Of a stretch of DNA of 25,551 bases, positions 6,217-12,991 are shown piece after piece. The notes beneath the pieces are model-generated. The model did not search any database. It worked only from the letters and a program-made list of their open reading frames with translations, and had not been told where the DNA came from. Every line of letters begins with the position of its first letter. Position 1 is the first letter of the stretch. Source of the stretch: SZUA-359 sp039809125 (GTDB lineage Bacteria; Patescibacteriota; Saccharimonadia; Saccharimonadales; Saccharimonadaceae); assembly GCA_039809125.1 (NCBI GenBank), contig JBDHUM010000015.1, positions 1 to 25,551 on the forward strand, read 5' to 3'. A program made the position numbers and the translations under genes.

Positions 6217-6771
6217 TTATTTATCAAGAAGCTCGATTAGATTATTTGTTGTTTTCCAATTTCGTATAGTGATAGATTTATAGATAGGTTTAGTGGTTAT
6301 TTTCACCAAGTACCCTTTTGTGGCATTTGGGTTAGATACTGATGGCCTCTGGAAATAAATAACGTTATCACCATACCAAAGTTTCTCGATACCATCGCGA
6401 ACTTCAATCTGCTTGGTGGCTTCATTCATACTGACGTCTATCAGAAAAATTACATCGTAACGATAGTCTGGATTTTCAGTTTCAAATTTCTTAGGTGCAT
6501 TTGCCACAATTTTTCTAAATGCTTTCTCACTGATCGCGAGCACCTTGATGAGCTGGCTATCCAACTTAAATTCTTGCGACAAAACTGATTCTATTTTTTT
6601 ACAGATTGAGTTCTCGCTCAAATCAGATGTTAACACTATGTTGCCACTTTGAATGTACGTCGTAACATTCTCAAAGCCTTCTGTCTCAAGACACGATTTT
6701 ATCTGGCTCATCGAAAGCTTGTTTTTGCCTCCAACATTTATTCCACGCAGCAGTACGACATACTTCTTCAT
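6217..6771 (-). CDS. DUF1697 family protein
   Basis: The 184-residue protein starts MKKYVVLLRGINVGGKNKLSM, the diagnostic N-terminus of DUF1697, followed by LKSCLETEGFENV-type and TYIQSGNIVL motifs. The function of the family is not established. A GTG two codons upstream (6777) is possible, but ATG 6771 gives the usual family start and lies 7 nt after a minus-strand TATAAT, consistent with leaderless expression. It is convergent with the DUF5655 gene and divergent from the membrane protein at 6930. Confidence 0.9.
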   Translation of the reverse strand: MKKYVVLLRGINVGGKNKLSMSQIKSCLETEGFENVTTYIQSGNIVLTSDLSENSICKKIESVLSQEFKLDSQLIKVLAISEKAFRKIVANAPKKFETENPDYRYDVIFLIDVSMNEATKQIEVRDGIEKLWYGDNVIYFQRPSVSNPNATKGYLVKITTKPIYKSITIRNWKTTNNLIELLDK

Positions 6772-6778
6772 ATGCACT

Positions 6779-6784
6779 ATTATA
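6779..6784 (-). promoter_or_regulatory. Leaderless TATAAT promoter (DUF1697)
   Basis: TATAAT on the minus strand, 7 nt before the ATG at 6771, supports that start. Confidence 0.55.
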
Positions 6785-6892
6785 CCGCTATATTGTTTCA
6801 GATGGTCGGTATTTTCTAGACGTAAGGTTGGAGATACGCTAGTTTTCCGAGGTGAACCCGAACAGAAATTTTATAGTATATTTTCTGACTTT

Positions 6893-6912
6893 ACGAGCCA
6901 TTGTTGGCTCGT
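6893..6912. repeat. Perfect 8-bp inverted repeat upstream of promoter
   Basis: ACGAGCCA and TGGCTCGT around a TTGT loop, followed on the plus strand by TTTTG and then directly by an extended -10. It could be an intrinsic terminator that insulates the promoter, or an operator covering the -35 zone of the gene at 6930. There is no plus-strand gene just upstream to terminate. Confidence 0.6.
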
Positions 6913-6914
6913 TT

Positions 6915-6923
6915 TGTTATACT
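6915..6923 (+). promoter_or_regulatory. Leaderless extended -10 promoter
   Basis: TGT-TATACT (hexamer 6918-6923), exactly 6 nt before the ATG at 6930. It directly follows the inverted repeat. Confidence 0.55.
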
Positions 6924-6929
6924 GCATAT

Positions 6930-7349
6930 ATGATCGAGGTAACTGCGTTACTAGTTCTATTTATTGTCGCCTACATAGTTGTGTCAACTTTAGGATTTGG
7001 GCTTTATCTCATAATTTCACGCGTAAAGGGCACTTCGATTTGGGATATGTTAGAGATCAAAGATAATAAAGCTTACCAATTAACTCAAAAATTTTTACCG
7101 CTCCTCAACTTAGTAGTATGGACAGTCTGCTCATATGTTTACTTTTCAATCGCGTCAGATGATCATTTATTTACTATTGCACTGATCTGGTTAATCGGAG
7201 CACTGGTAGTAGACTATGTTGGATTTGTACTGATAAAGCATCCACTGTCGGTAGATCACAAAGGTTTTTATATCGGTCAATTCCCATGGATCTACTTCAC
7301 ATATGCCGCTGTCTTCGCAGCTCCCTTTATCGCATCATTTTTTATATAG
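6930..7349 (+). CDS. Four-segment membrane protein of unknown function
   Basis: I do not recognise this 139-residue protein. Membrane segments are likely at about 5-29, 58-77, 84-104 and 118-138. The loop after the first segment carries basic and polar residues (SRVKGTSIWDMLEIKDNKAY). The frame is open upstream to an ATG at 6852, but ATG 6930 begins exactly at the first hydrophobic segment and is 6 nt after an extended -10, so it is preferred. It is monocistronic, between DUF1697 and the PadR operator region. Confidence 0.7.
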   Translation: MIEVTALLVLFIVAYIVVSTLGFGLYLIISRVKGTSIWDMLEIKDNKAYQLTQKFLPLLNLVVWTVCSYVYFSIASDDHLFTIALIWLIGALVVDYVGFVLIKHPLSVDHKGFYIGQFPWIYFTYAAVFAAPFIASFFI

Positions 7350-7382
7350 ATCGCATTGAATAATAAAAGATGTTGGCTTATA

Positions 7383-7429
7383 CACTATAATGTATTACTA
7401 TATAGTGGTAGTAAGCAATACTATATAGA
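7383..7429 (+). promoter_or_regulatory. Probable PadR operator and promoter
   Basis: This A+T-rich stretch holds the palindrome ACTATATAGT (7397-7406), a near copy ACTATATAGA (7420-7429) 23 bp downstream, and an overlapping inverted pair CACTATA (7383-7389)/TATAGTG (7401-7407). A TATAAT at 7386-7391 lies inside it. Overlapping dyads at the promoter of a PadR gene fit autoregulation, which is usual in the family. The second copy ends next to the AAGGAGG ribosome site. Confidence 0.5.
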
Positions 7430-7444
7430 TAAGGAGGTGCACGA

Positions 7445-7765
7445 TTGGATGACATAACAGAAATGATGAAGGGCTTGCTTGAAGGCTGCGTGATGGAGAT
7501 CATAAGCCGCGGGAGCACATATGGATACGAAATTACGCAGCAATTACGAAAACTTGGTTTTGAAGATGTCGTTGAAGGCACAGTCTATGCCATTCTCATT
7601 CGGCTGGAAAAAGCAGAGAACGTCAGCATAGACAAAAGACCGTCCGAGATTGGCCCACCGCGCAAGTTTTATAGCCTGACGGAATCAGGCATGCGCGAAC
7701 TGACGCTCTTTTGGGACAAATGGGAATTCGTGTCATCTAAAATTAATCAATTGAAGGAGTATTAA
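7445..7765 (+). CDS. PadR family transcriptional regulator
   Basis: The 106-residue protein is a PadR-type winged helix: a helix MMKGLLEGCVMEII, the hallmark STYGYEITQQLRKLGF (about 25-40), then EGTVYAILIRLEKAENV, and a wing with GPPRKFYSLTESGMREL. PadR proteins bind operator dyads as dimers and release on ligand binding. The predicted start is TTG 7445, 7 nt after a perfect AAGGAGG (7431-7437). ATG 7463 is an alternative but too far from that site. It is followed after one base by a broken DUF1048 gene, the usual partner of this kind of PadR. Confidence 0.9.
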   Translation: MDDITEMMKGLLEGCVMEIISRGSTYGYEITQQLRKLGFEDVVEGTVYAILIRLEKAENVSIDKRPSEIGPPRKFYSLTESGMRELTLFWDKWEFVSSKINQLKEY

Positions 7766-7766
7766 T

Positions 7767-8040
7767 ATGACAAACCTCATCAGCAAAATGATCGGCGACA
7801 AAAAAGAATGGAAAGCGATGGAAAAACGACTAACCGCTCTCCCGGACGAATTTCACCAGACTTACGACGAGATCAAAAAATATGTTTGAAGAAGCCGCCG
7901 CCAACGGACGCAGTGTTGTGGACGTGACAGGCAAGAATGTCGCTGCTTTTTGTGACGAGTTCACGAAAGATTCACACACCTACACCGACAACTGGCGCGA
8001 CAAACTCAATAGCGCCGTAGTTAAAAACACAAAAAACTAA
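7767..8040 (+). pseudogene. DUF1048 gene split by frame change and deletion
   Basis: The 5' frame (7767-7889) gives 40 residues beginning MTNLISKMIGDKKEWKAME, the typical DUF1048 N-terminus. A second frame (7882-8040, 52 residues) starts MFEEAAANGRSVVDVTGKNV and continues AAFCDEFTKDSHTYTDNWRDKLN, the typical C-terminal half. The two overlap by 8 nt in different frames. Together they have about 92 residues against about 110-120 in relatives, missing the middle helix after KKY. This looks like an internal out-of-frame deletion. Two coupled polypeptides are conceivable because the second ATG lies inside the end of the first frame. The ATG at 7767 follows a GAAGGAG site in the end of padR. Confidence 0.75.
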
Positions 8041-8150
8041 CGAATATAGCAAGCGGTCCATTGTCTGGTTCGTTCCCTTTGATTTTGCCATCTCCTGCAT
8101 TGGATATAACGTATAACATGCGGGGTCTACGACCGCCCAAGGTGAATTCA

Positions 8151-8357
8151 CTACATCTGAAGGTGTTTCATCAGCTCAAACACCACAAACGCTGGCCAGA
8201 AAAATGCTTTCACCACACCAAATACACCGAGCCAAAATCCGGTAGCTGTAGTGATGTAGTAGAAAATTGCGCCCACCACGCCTATGCCGTATACTGCATC
8301 ACCGCCACCGGCGCGATACCCTTTTTTGTGATTACATCTACATTCGTCCTTTGTCAT
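8151..8357 (-). CDS. Small two-segment membrane protein with N-terminal CxC
   Basis: The 68-residue protein starts MTKDECRCNHKKGY and has two hydrophobic segments at about 21-40 and 43-63, separated by a tight WLG turn. Cys6, Cys8 and His10 could bind a metal. A minus-strand AAGGAGG (8368-8362) precedes the ATG by 4 nt, which supports it as a real gene. Function unknown. It is transcribed away from the zinc-ribbon gene, and the two share a symmetrical intergenic region with matching -10 and ribosome-site arms, so they are probably controlled together. Confidence 0.75.
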   Translation of the reverse strand: MTKDECRCNHKKGYRAGGGDAVYGIGVVGAIFYYITTATGFWLGVFGVVKAFFWPAFVVFELMKHLQM

Positions 8358-8364
8358 ACATCCT

Positions 8365-8434
8365 CCTTATACTTTGTATTGTATACCTGTCCTACATTTT
8401 CACAATACATAGGCGTATACTACAAAGTACAAGG
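8365..8434. promoter_or_regulatory. Symmetrical divergent promoter/operator
   Basis: The left arm CCTTATACTTTGTATTGTATAC (8365-8386, here in two parts: CCTTATACTTTG and TATTGTATAC) is the near inverse of the right arm GTATACTACAAAGTACAAGG (8415-8434). Each arm contains a -10-like TATAC element, then a CAAAGTA block, then the first bases of the AAGGAGG ribosome site. Plus-strand -10 is TATACT 8416-8421. On the minus strand a TTGTGA (8405-8400) is 16 bp from TACAAT. A regulator binding CAAAGTA-type half-sites would act on both genes. Confidence 0.55.
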
Positions 8435-8447
8435 AGGTGTTATAAAG

Positions 8448-8708
8448 ATGAAACAATGTCAAAGTTGCGGTATGCCGCTCGAAACCAAAAAGGCCGGAGA
8501 TTGTCGCGGTAGCGAAAAAGACGGTAGCAAAAGTGAAAAATGGTGCAAACTGTGCTATGAAAATGGTGAATTCATAGGCAAAGATTGTACACTTGAAGAT
8601 ATGCGTAAAATCGTAGACGATGCACTCAAGGAAAATGGCAGCGGACGAATTATGCGCTGGATGGCACAAAAACAATTACCTTCTCTTGAACGTTGGAAAA
8701 ACAACTAA
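8448..8708 (+). CDS. Putative zinc-ribbon protein (Zn_ribbon_2-like)
   Basis: The 86-residue protein begins MKQCQSCGMPLETKKAGDC and then has KWCKLCYENGEF, giving a CxxC (4, 7), C19 and a second CxxC (33, 36). This is the pattern of the small putative zinc-ribbon family (PF12674), whose C-terminal half is helical. The role is unknown. The frame is open far upstream, but ATG 8448 fits the family start and lies 10 nt after AAGGAGG (8431-8437). The gene shares the divergent operator with the small membrane protein. Confidence 0.85.
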   Translation: MKQCQSCGMPLETKKAGDCRGSEKDGSKSEKWCKLCYENGEFIGKDCTLEDMRKIVDDALKENGSGRIMRWMAQKQLPSLERWKNN

Positions 8709-8763
8709 ATACTTAAAAACATCCTCTTCGTCAAGGTTTTGTTGGTGAGCATGAGTATTTTTC

Positions 8764-8772
8764 TGCTATACT
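8764..8772 (+). promoter_or_regulatory. Extended -10 promoter, near-leaderless
   Basis: TGC-TATACT (hexamer 8767-8772), 9 nt before the ATG at 8782, predicting a leader of two or three nucleotides. Confidence 0.5.
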
Positions 8773-8781
8773 TGATGGCAT

Positions 8782-11127
8782 ATGAGTATAGCGGCGCGCC
8801 GACTAATGAGAGTTCAGCGGGGAACTTTGGAACCACCCTATACAGGTCCCATAACGCTTGCTATGTCCGGCATATGGGGTGCGGGATTCCAAAATGCTGG
8901 TGACAAAGCGAAAGCATCGATTCATCCTACTATTGCTGGGGGGTTAGTAACAGGTGCCGATGTAGCTGGAGTCCACATATCAGAAGACTATGGCGACGAT
9001 TGGCATATGACTAACGAAAACCTTATTCCTGATTATGGGACAAGAGTGGCAACTGTGCGATGGTCCGAGACAACCGCTAATCGGCTGTATTTATTTGTAT
9101 GTGCTTACACAAGCGCGAGCGGACGGCTTTATGTAGGTGATTACGTTTCTTCAACCAAATCCATTAAGTGGAACAAGCTTGCCGATGTAGGAGCAGGAGC
9201 GATGGCAGACAGCGCTAATGGAGCACCCGGTGAAGGAGGTATTAAACATCCTCGTCAAACGGGCAAGAAATTAATGTTGCTCGACGAAAGTAACGGCTAT
9301 ATATACATAGGCACCATCAATGGAATTTACCGCTACACAATAACAACAAAGGCAATTATACAGTGGCAACTTACAGATAAATGGATAACATCCCTAAGTT
9401 TTGATCCAAATACGCATGCAACTATGTTTGTCACAGCTGACGGCATGGGTTCAAATTCTGGAATTGATGGCCCTGCAGGAACTGGTGGCGCGTGGCAAAT
9501 AACTAACGCACTCACAAGTCCCACTATTACAGAGTCACACAACATTGTGGGAACATTTCCTCAAGCTTGCACAACTGTGAAAGTGGGCAGTAACACCCAT
9601 CTTTACGTAGCAACCGGCGCTGATAAAATAGTCCGCTGGAATGGAAATAAGCCATTTAGTGATGCGACCGGCTGGTCCAATGTAACGAACAATCTTAATG
9701 CTGATTCTGAAAGCCTTACATCTGTTCGTTGGTCTGGCATAGATGCTACTGTTGAAAGCGGCAATGCTACGCTTTTAGTTACCGATTCGTGCAATAGCAA
9801 TGGACGTTCTGGTGGCACGGTAGCATGGTCTTTCAACGGAGGTAACTCCTGGACAAAAACATTCACCATGAATAAGAATATTAACGGTGTTGCCGCAAAC
9901 GGAGAATGGTGGTTTGCGCGGAACGAATACTCTAACGATAGTCTGCTCATTGGCGGTCCAATATTCGATAGCGTAAATCCAATTATCGACCCTGATGATC
10001 CAAGTCGCTGGTATATAATGGGGCGTTCAGGTGCGTGGCGAACAAAAAATCGTGGTAGCAGCTGGCATCCAATTGTAAAAGGCATGGGAGTCACTATGGG
10101 TCACAGCATCTCATGTCTTGAGAATCAGCCCGATATGGTTATGGCGGGCGATACCGACTGGACATCATTTTTTTCTGAAGACGGGTTAGCCACTCAACCC
10201 AAACTATGCAGAAAGCTCGGCGAGGTTTGTTGGGTAATCAGTGCCAAAGAGTTTCCAAATGGAGTATCAACAGATAACACAGTTGTCCTAAGTCTTGGTA
10301 GCCGCGATGGAGACCCTGGATCGAAAGGGAACATTGTGGTACATCGGAATCCTTGGGGAAATCCATCTGGAGCTTGGATGCATCAAATAGCGGATGGAAA
10401 ATTACTACCTGGTGTTACTTCGGTAGATTCTACACCTCGATGCCTCGGAAGCTCAGTAGCACAAGTTGGCTCGAATGAAATAGTGCTTGGTGTTTTTCAG
10501 GGCAAAGGCTTATTTAGAAAACAAGGTCTTTATATAAGCTCGACTAACCAGGGCGGCTCATGGGATGCAGTAGCGGGAATGTCTGGGGTGGGAACATCAA
10601 AATTTAGATTGGCTAGTTTTGCCTGGTCGAAAAATAATCAAAATATAGTTTGGATGTGCGATGTCGGTAGCAATACGATAGCCAGATCTATCAATGCTGG
10701 AATAACTTGGGATAGTTTCGCACATTCTGGTGGTCTTTCGCAATTTTCAACCATTCGTGCTGATAGAGCACACGTTGGAGTTTACTATTTTGTAGGTAAT
10801 GGTTCGATATGGCGTATTACAAATGGAGATGATCCGCTGCCCACTCTAACCCAAATCAATGCTCCTACATCAAACAATTCTCCAGGCTGTATAGCCGTCC
10901 ATCCCACCAGCGGTCGCGTTGCAATAACAAGCCTAGATTCTGGAGGCAAAGAGCCTTGCATTTGGACAATCGACTATGGCTCAAGCACCTATGTTAAACG
11001 TAATGTTCCGGGATGGAATAATGTCGGATATGTTGAACCTCACAGTATAGCATGGGATATCGGAGATAAATTGTACGTATCACTATATGCTGGCTATGTC
11101 GTGGTACAGGGTCTCAACACAGCGTAA
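8782..11127 (+). CDS. GH74-like double beta-propeller Asp-box protein
   Basis: The 781-residue protein carries five clear Asp-boxes (S/T-x-D/N-x-G-x-S/T-W): at 67-74, 350-357, 421-428, 587-594 and 636-643. The opening blade, with HPT..GGLVTGADVAGVHISEDYGDDW, matches GH74 (xyloglucanase) sequences, and a related MAGDTDWTSFFSEDG occurs at 455-468 at the start of the second half. Asp60 and Asp457 fall where the two catalytic Asp residues of GH74 lie. No signal peptide or membrane anchor is seen (start MSIAARRLMRVQRGTLEPP), which is odd for a polysaccharide enzyme. A non-enzymatic binding propeller is the alternative. It stands alone, convergent with alr. Confidence 0.7.
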   Translation: MSIAARRLMRVQRGTLEPPYTGPITLAMSGIWGAGFQNAGDKAKASIHPTIAGGLVTGADVAGVHISEDYGDDWHMTNENLIPDYGTRVATVRWSETTANRLYLFVCAYTSASGRLYVGDYVSSTKSIKWNKLADVGAGAMADSANGAPGEGGIKHPRQTGKKLMLLDESNGYIYIGTINGIYRYTITTKAIIQWQLTDKWITSLSFDPNTHATMFVTADGMGSNSGIDGPAGTGGAWQITNALTSPTITESHNIVGTFPQACTTVKVGSNTHLYVATGADKIVRWNGNKPFSDATGWSNVTNNLNADSESLTSVRWSGIDATVESGNATLLVTDSCNSNGRSGGTVAWSFNGGNSWTKTFTMNKNINGVAANGEWWFARNEYSNDSLLIGGPIFDSVNPIIDPDDPSRWYIMGRSGAWRTKNRGSSWHPIVKGMGVTMGHSISCLENQPDMVMAGDTDWTSFFSEDGLATQPKLCRKLGEVCWVISAKEFPNGVSTDNTVVLSLGSRDGDPGSKGNIVVHRNPWGNPSGAWMHQIADGKLLPGVTSVDSTPRCLGSSVAQVGSNEIVLGVFQGKGLFRKQGLYISSTNQGGSWDAVAGMSGVGTSKFRLASFAWSKNNQNIVWMCDVGSNTIARSINAGITWDSFAHSGGLSQFSTIRADRAHVGVYYFVGNGSIWRITNGDDPLPTLTQINAPTSNNSPGCIAVHPTSGRVAITSLDSGGKEPCIWTIDYGSSTYVKRNVPGWNNVGYVEPHSIAWDIGDKLYVSLYAGYVVVQGLNTA

Positions 11128-11212
11128 GTAATGCGAGCATTCTGTTGAGTACTTTTTTACTGAGTGTGACACGAAACTTATTAGTAACTAAAACGGATAA
11201 TACATCTTTAGT

Positions 11213-12370
11213 TTAGTCGACTAGTATTCGACGAACATCTTGATTGAGCCCGGTGAGTACGCTGTAATTTAACAGCGAATGACGATACGAAATATTATCA
11301 ATTGAGTTTTTATCGTTCGTAATATTACTATAGACAGTGACCTCGTCGCCTACCTTAGTGTTCAGGCCATCGAGATTAACTATCGTGTGGTTCATGCAAA
11401 CGCGTCCAACGACTGGAATGAAATGAGAGCCGACTTTTAACTGCCCCTTGCTGCTCAAATTAAGACTAACCCCTTCATAGTAGCCGGCTGGGAGTATGCC
11501 AATCTTCATGAGCTCCGGCGCTGTAAATGTATAATTGTATCCAACCTGATCACCTTTTTCCAGCTCAATAACTTTTGTAATTGTACTAATAAACTTTAGT
11601 GCAGGGCGCAAGCTGCTTAGCCGGTTGTGTAATGTGTGATCTTGAGAGAAAGGGTTGAGTCTGTACAGACCAATTCCTAGACGGAAAGTATTGGCATGCC
11701 TCGATCTAGCTTTTATACTGCCTGCACTCTGTGCCACATGCAGAATAGCTGGAGTTGCACCTGCTTGGTATATGGTTTCTACACAGCTATCAAACCGATC
11801 AACAGCTTCATCAACCGTTTTTTGGTCTTCGCCATCGCTATCTGCAAGATGACTCATCACTCCTTCAGGCGTTAGGTTTTTGTACGATAAAATACGGTTT
11901 GTTAATTTCACGATGTCTTCTTTTTGAGCACCGTAACGGTTCATGCCAGTATTACATTCTAAATGTACCTTTATTCTCTTACCAGTTTTACCGAGAGCAT
12001 CTATACTTGGCTCGTCTTGAACAACAAATGTAAAGGCTGCATAATACTTTAGGTACTGGTAGCTGTCTGTTGGGATTGCTCCCATAATCAGAACAGGCTG
12101 CTTGCTAACTTTGCGAATTTTAAGAGCCTCAAAGTAACTGTCAACAGCTATGTATGGCAGGTTACATTTATTTAAAACTTTGGCTACGATCTCAATCCCA
12201 TGACCGTAAGCATTGCCCTTAAGTACTGGTATCGCAGGCATTTTACAAGTTTCGGTAAAAAAATCGAGATTGTGTAGAATAGCCGATTTTGATATTTCGA
12301 TACGGTTATGCGTTTTATAACTATGCTCAAGCTTCTTAAGCGTTTCGTTTTGTTTTGACCGATGAAACAT
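11213..12370 (-). CDS. alr: Alanine racemase
   Basis: This fold-type III PLP enzyme makes D-Ala for peptidoglycan. The PLP lysine lies in PVLKGNAYGHG (Lys51 from ATG 12370). Other signatures are LECNTGMNRYG, SHLADSDGEDQ, FRLGIGLYRLNP with Arg230, ILPAGYYEGV with the catalytic Tyr near 297, and GRVCMNHTIV. In most homologues the last motif is CMDQ, so Asp is changed to Asn here. At 385 residues it has normal length. ATG 12382 is possible, but ATG 12370 lies 7 nt after a minus-strand TATGAT with TTGGTA 18 bp upstream, so it is preferred. D-Ala would feed D-Ala-D-Ala for MurF-type ligases; a MurF-like gene lies 3 kb away. Confidence 0.9.
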   Translation of the reverse strand: MFHRSKQNETLKKLEHSYKTHNRIEISKSAILHNLDFFTETCKMPAIPVLKGNAYGHGIEIVAKVLNKCNLPYIAVDSYFEALKIRKVSKQPVLIMGAIPTDSYQYLKYYAAFTFVVQDEPSIDALGKTGKRIKVHLECNTGMNRYGAQKEDIVKLTNRILSYKNLTPEGVMSHLADSDGEDQKTVDEAVDRFDSCVETIYQAGATPAILHVAQSAGSIKARSRHANTFRLGIGLYRLNPFSQDHTLHNRLSSLRPALKFISTITKVIELEKGDQVGYNYTFTAPELMKIGILPAGYYEGVSLNLSSKGQLKVGSHFIPVVGRVCMNHTIVNLDGLNTKVGDEVTVYSNITNDKNSIDNISYRHSLLNYSVLTGLNQDVRRILVD

Positions 12371-12377
12371 ACTTATA

Positions 12378-12407
12378 ATCATACCTCGCTATCGTTCGAT
12401 ATACCAA
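12378..12407 (-). promoter_or_regulatory. alr promoter
   Basis: -35 TTGGTA (plus 12402-12407), 18 bp, -10 TATGAT (plus 12378-12383) on the minus strand, 7 nt before ATG 12370. Confidence 0.5.
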
Positions 12408-12439
12408 TAATTCGATTATTATTATTCATGTCGTAGGAG

Positions 12440-12445
12440 TATACT
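12440..12445 (+). promoter_or_regulatory. -10 box of META-like membrane protein
   Basis: TATACT lies 12 nt before the ATG at 12458, giving a leader of about 5 nt. A GTG at 12449 in the same frame is only 3 nt away and thus less likely as a start. Confidence 0.4.
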
Positions 12446-12457
12446 ACTGTGTATAGT

Positions 12458-12949
12458 ATGGTAACTAACAAAGCATCAGAGAGTAATAAACACGTTGTAT
12501 TGATCACTGTATTTGGTGGCGTATTGGTGATTGCTCTTGCGGTGTGGTTGGTCTTTCTTGTGAGGGACCTTCTCGTTACCAATAAAACTAATCAGAACCA
12601 AGATTCTAACAGTCGAACAACAACTACGGGCAGAAGTGGCAAAACTTGGAGTTATCAAATTGACAAGCTTTCTATTAGCAAGTACAGCATTAAGGTTGGT
12701 GCTGCATCCGACCACACAGGGGCCGAGCTCATGCTTAGTGCGACGGGATGCAATCAAATGAGCGCTACTGTGAGTCAGGTTAAGGACGATCTATCGTCTA
12801 CAAGTACAATAGCAGCTGACGGAATAACATACTATCTAAACGGTCCGATTAGCACATTGATGGCTTGTGAAGGTGAGAAGGCCACATGGGACGTAGCTGC
12901 ACACACGAAGTTGATCGATATTTTCAAGAGTTTGCAGCTCGAGAATTAG
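12458..12949 (+). CDS. Membrane-anchored protein with META/HslJ-like domain
   Basis: The 163-residue protein has one membrane segment (about 13-35), a Ser/Thr/Asn-rich linker to about 62 and a C-terminal domain with ATGCNQM (95-101) and LMACEGEKATWDV (134-146). The G-C-N ... M-A-C spacing and the closing FKSLQL resemble META/HslJ domains, which occur in envelope and stress-linked proteins. The match is partial, but the two cysteines (98 and 137) would suit a disulphide outside the membrane. It is divergent from alr and convergent with the surface protein gene. A GTG start at 12449 would add three residues. Confidence 0.6.
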   Translation: MVTNKASESNKHVVLITVFGGVLVIALAVWLVFLVRDLLVTNKTNQNQDSNSRTTTTGRSGKTWSYQIDKLSISKYSIKVGAASDHTGAELMLSATGCNQMSATVSQVKDDLSSTSTIAADGITYYLNGPISTLMACEGEKATWDVAAHTKLIDIFKSLQLEN

Positions 12950-12991
12950 TGTGCAGCTTTGTCAACGTATATAAAAGACTAATTAAATTAA

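Noticed and set aside
8061..8447. Upstream part of the frame leading into the zinc-ribbon gene
   Set aside because: It runs over the minus-strand membrane protein gene and the divergent promoter. The family start and AAGGAGG point to ATG 8448.
419..8710. Integron cassette array
   Set aside because: The gene kinds fit, but genes lie in both orientations, each has its own promoter, and no attC-like sites or integrase were seen.
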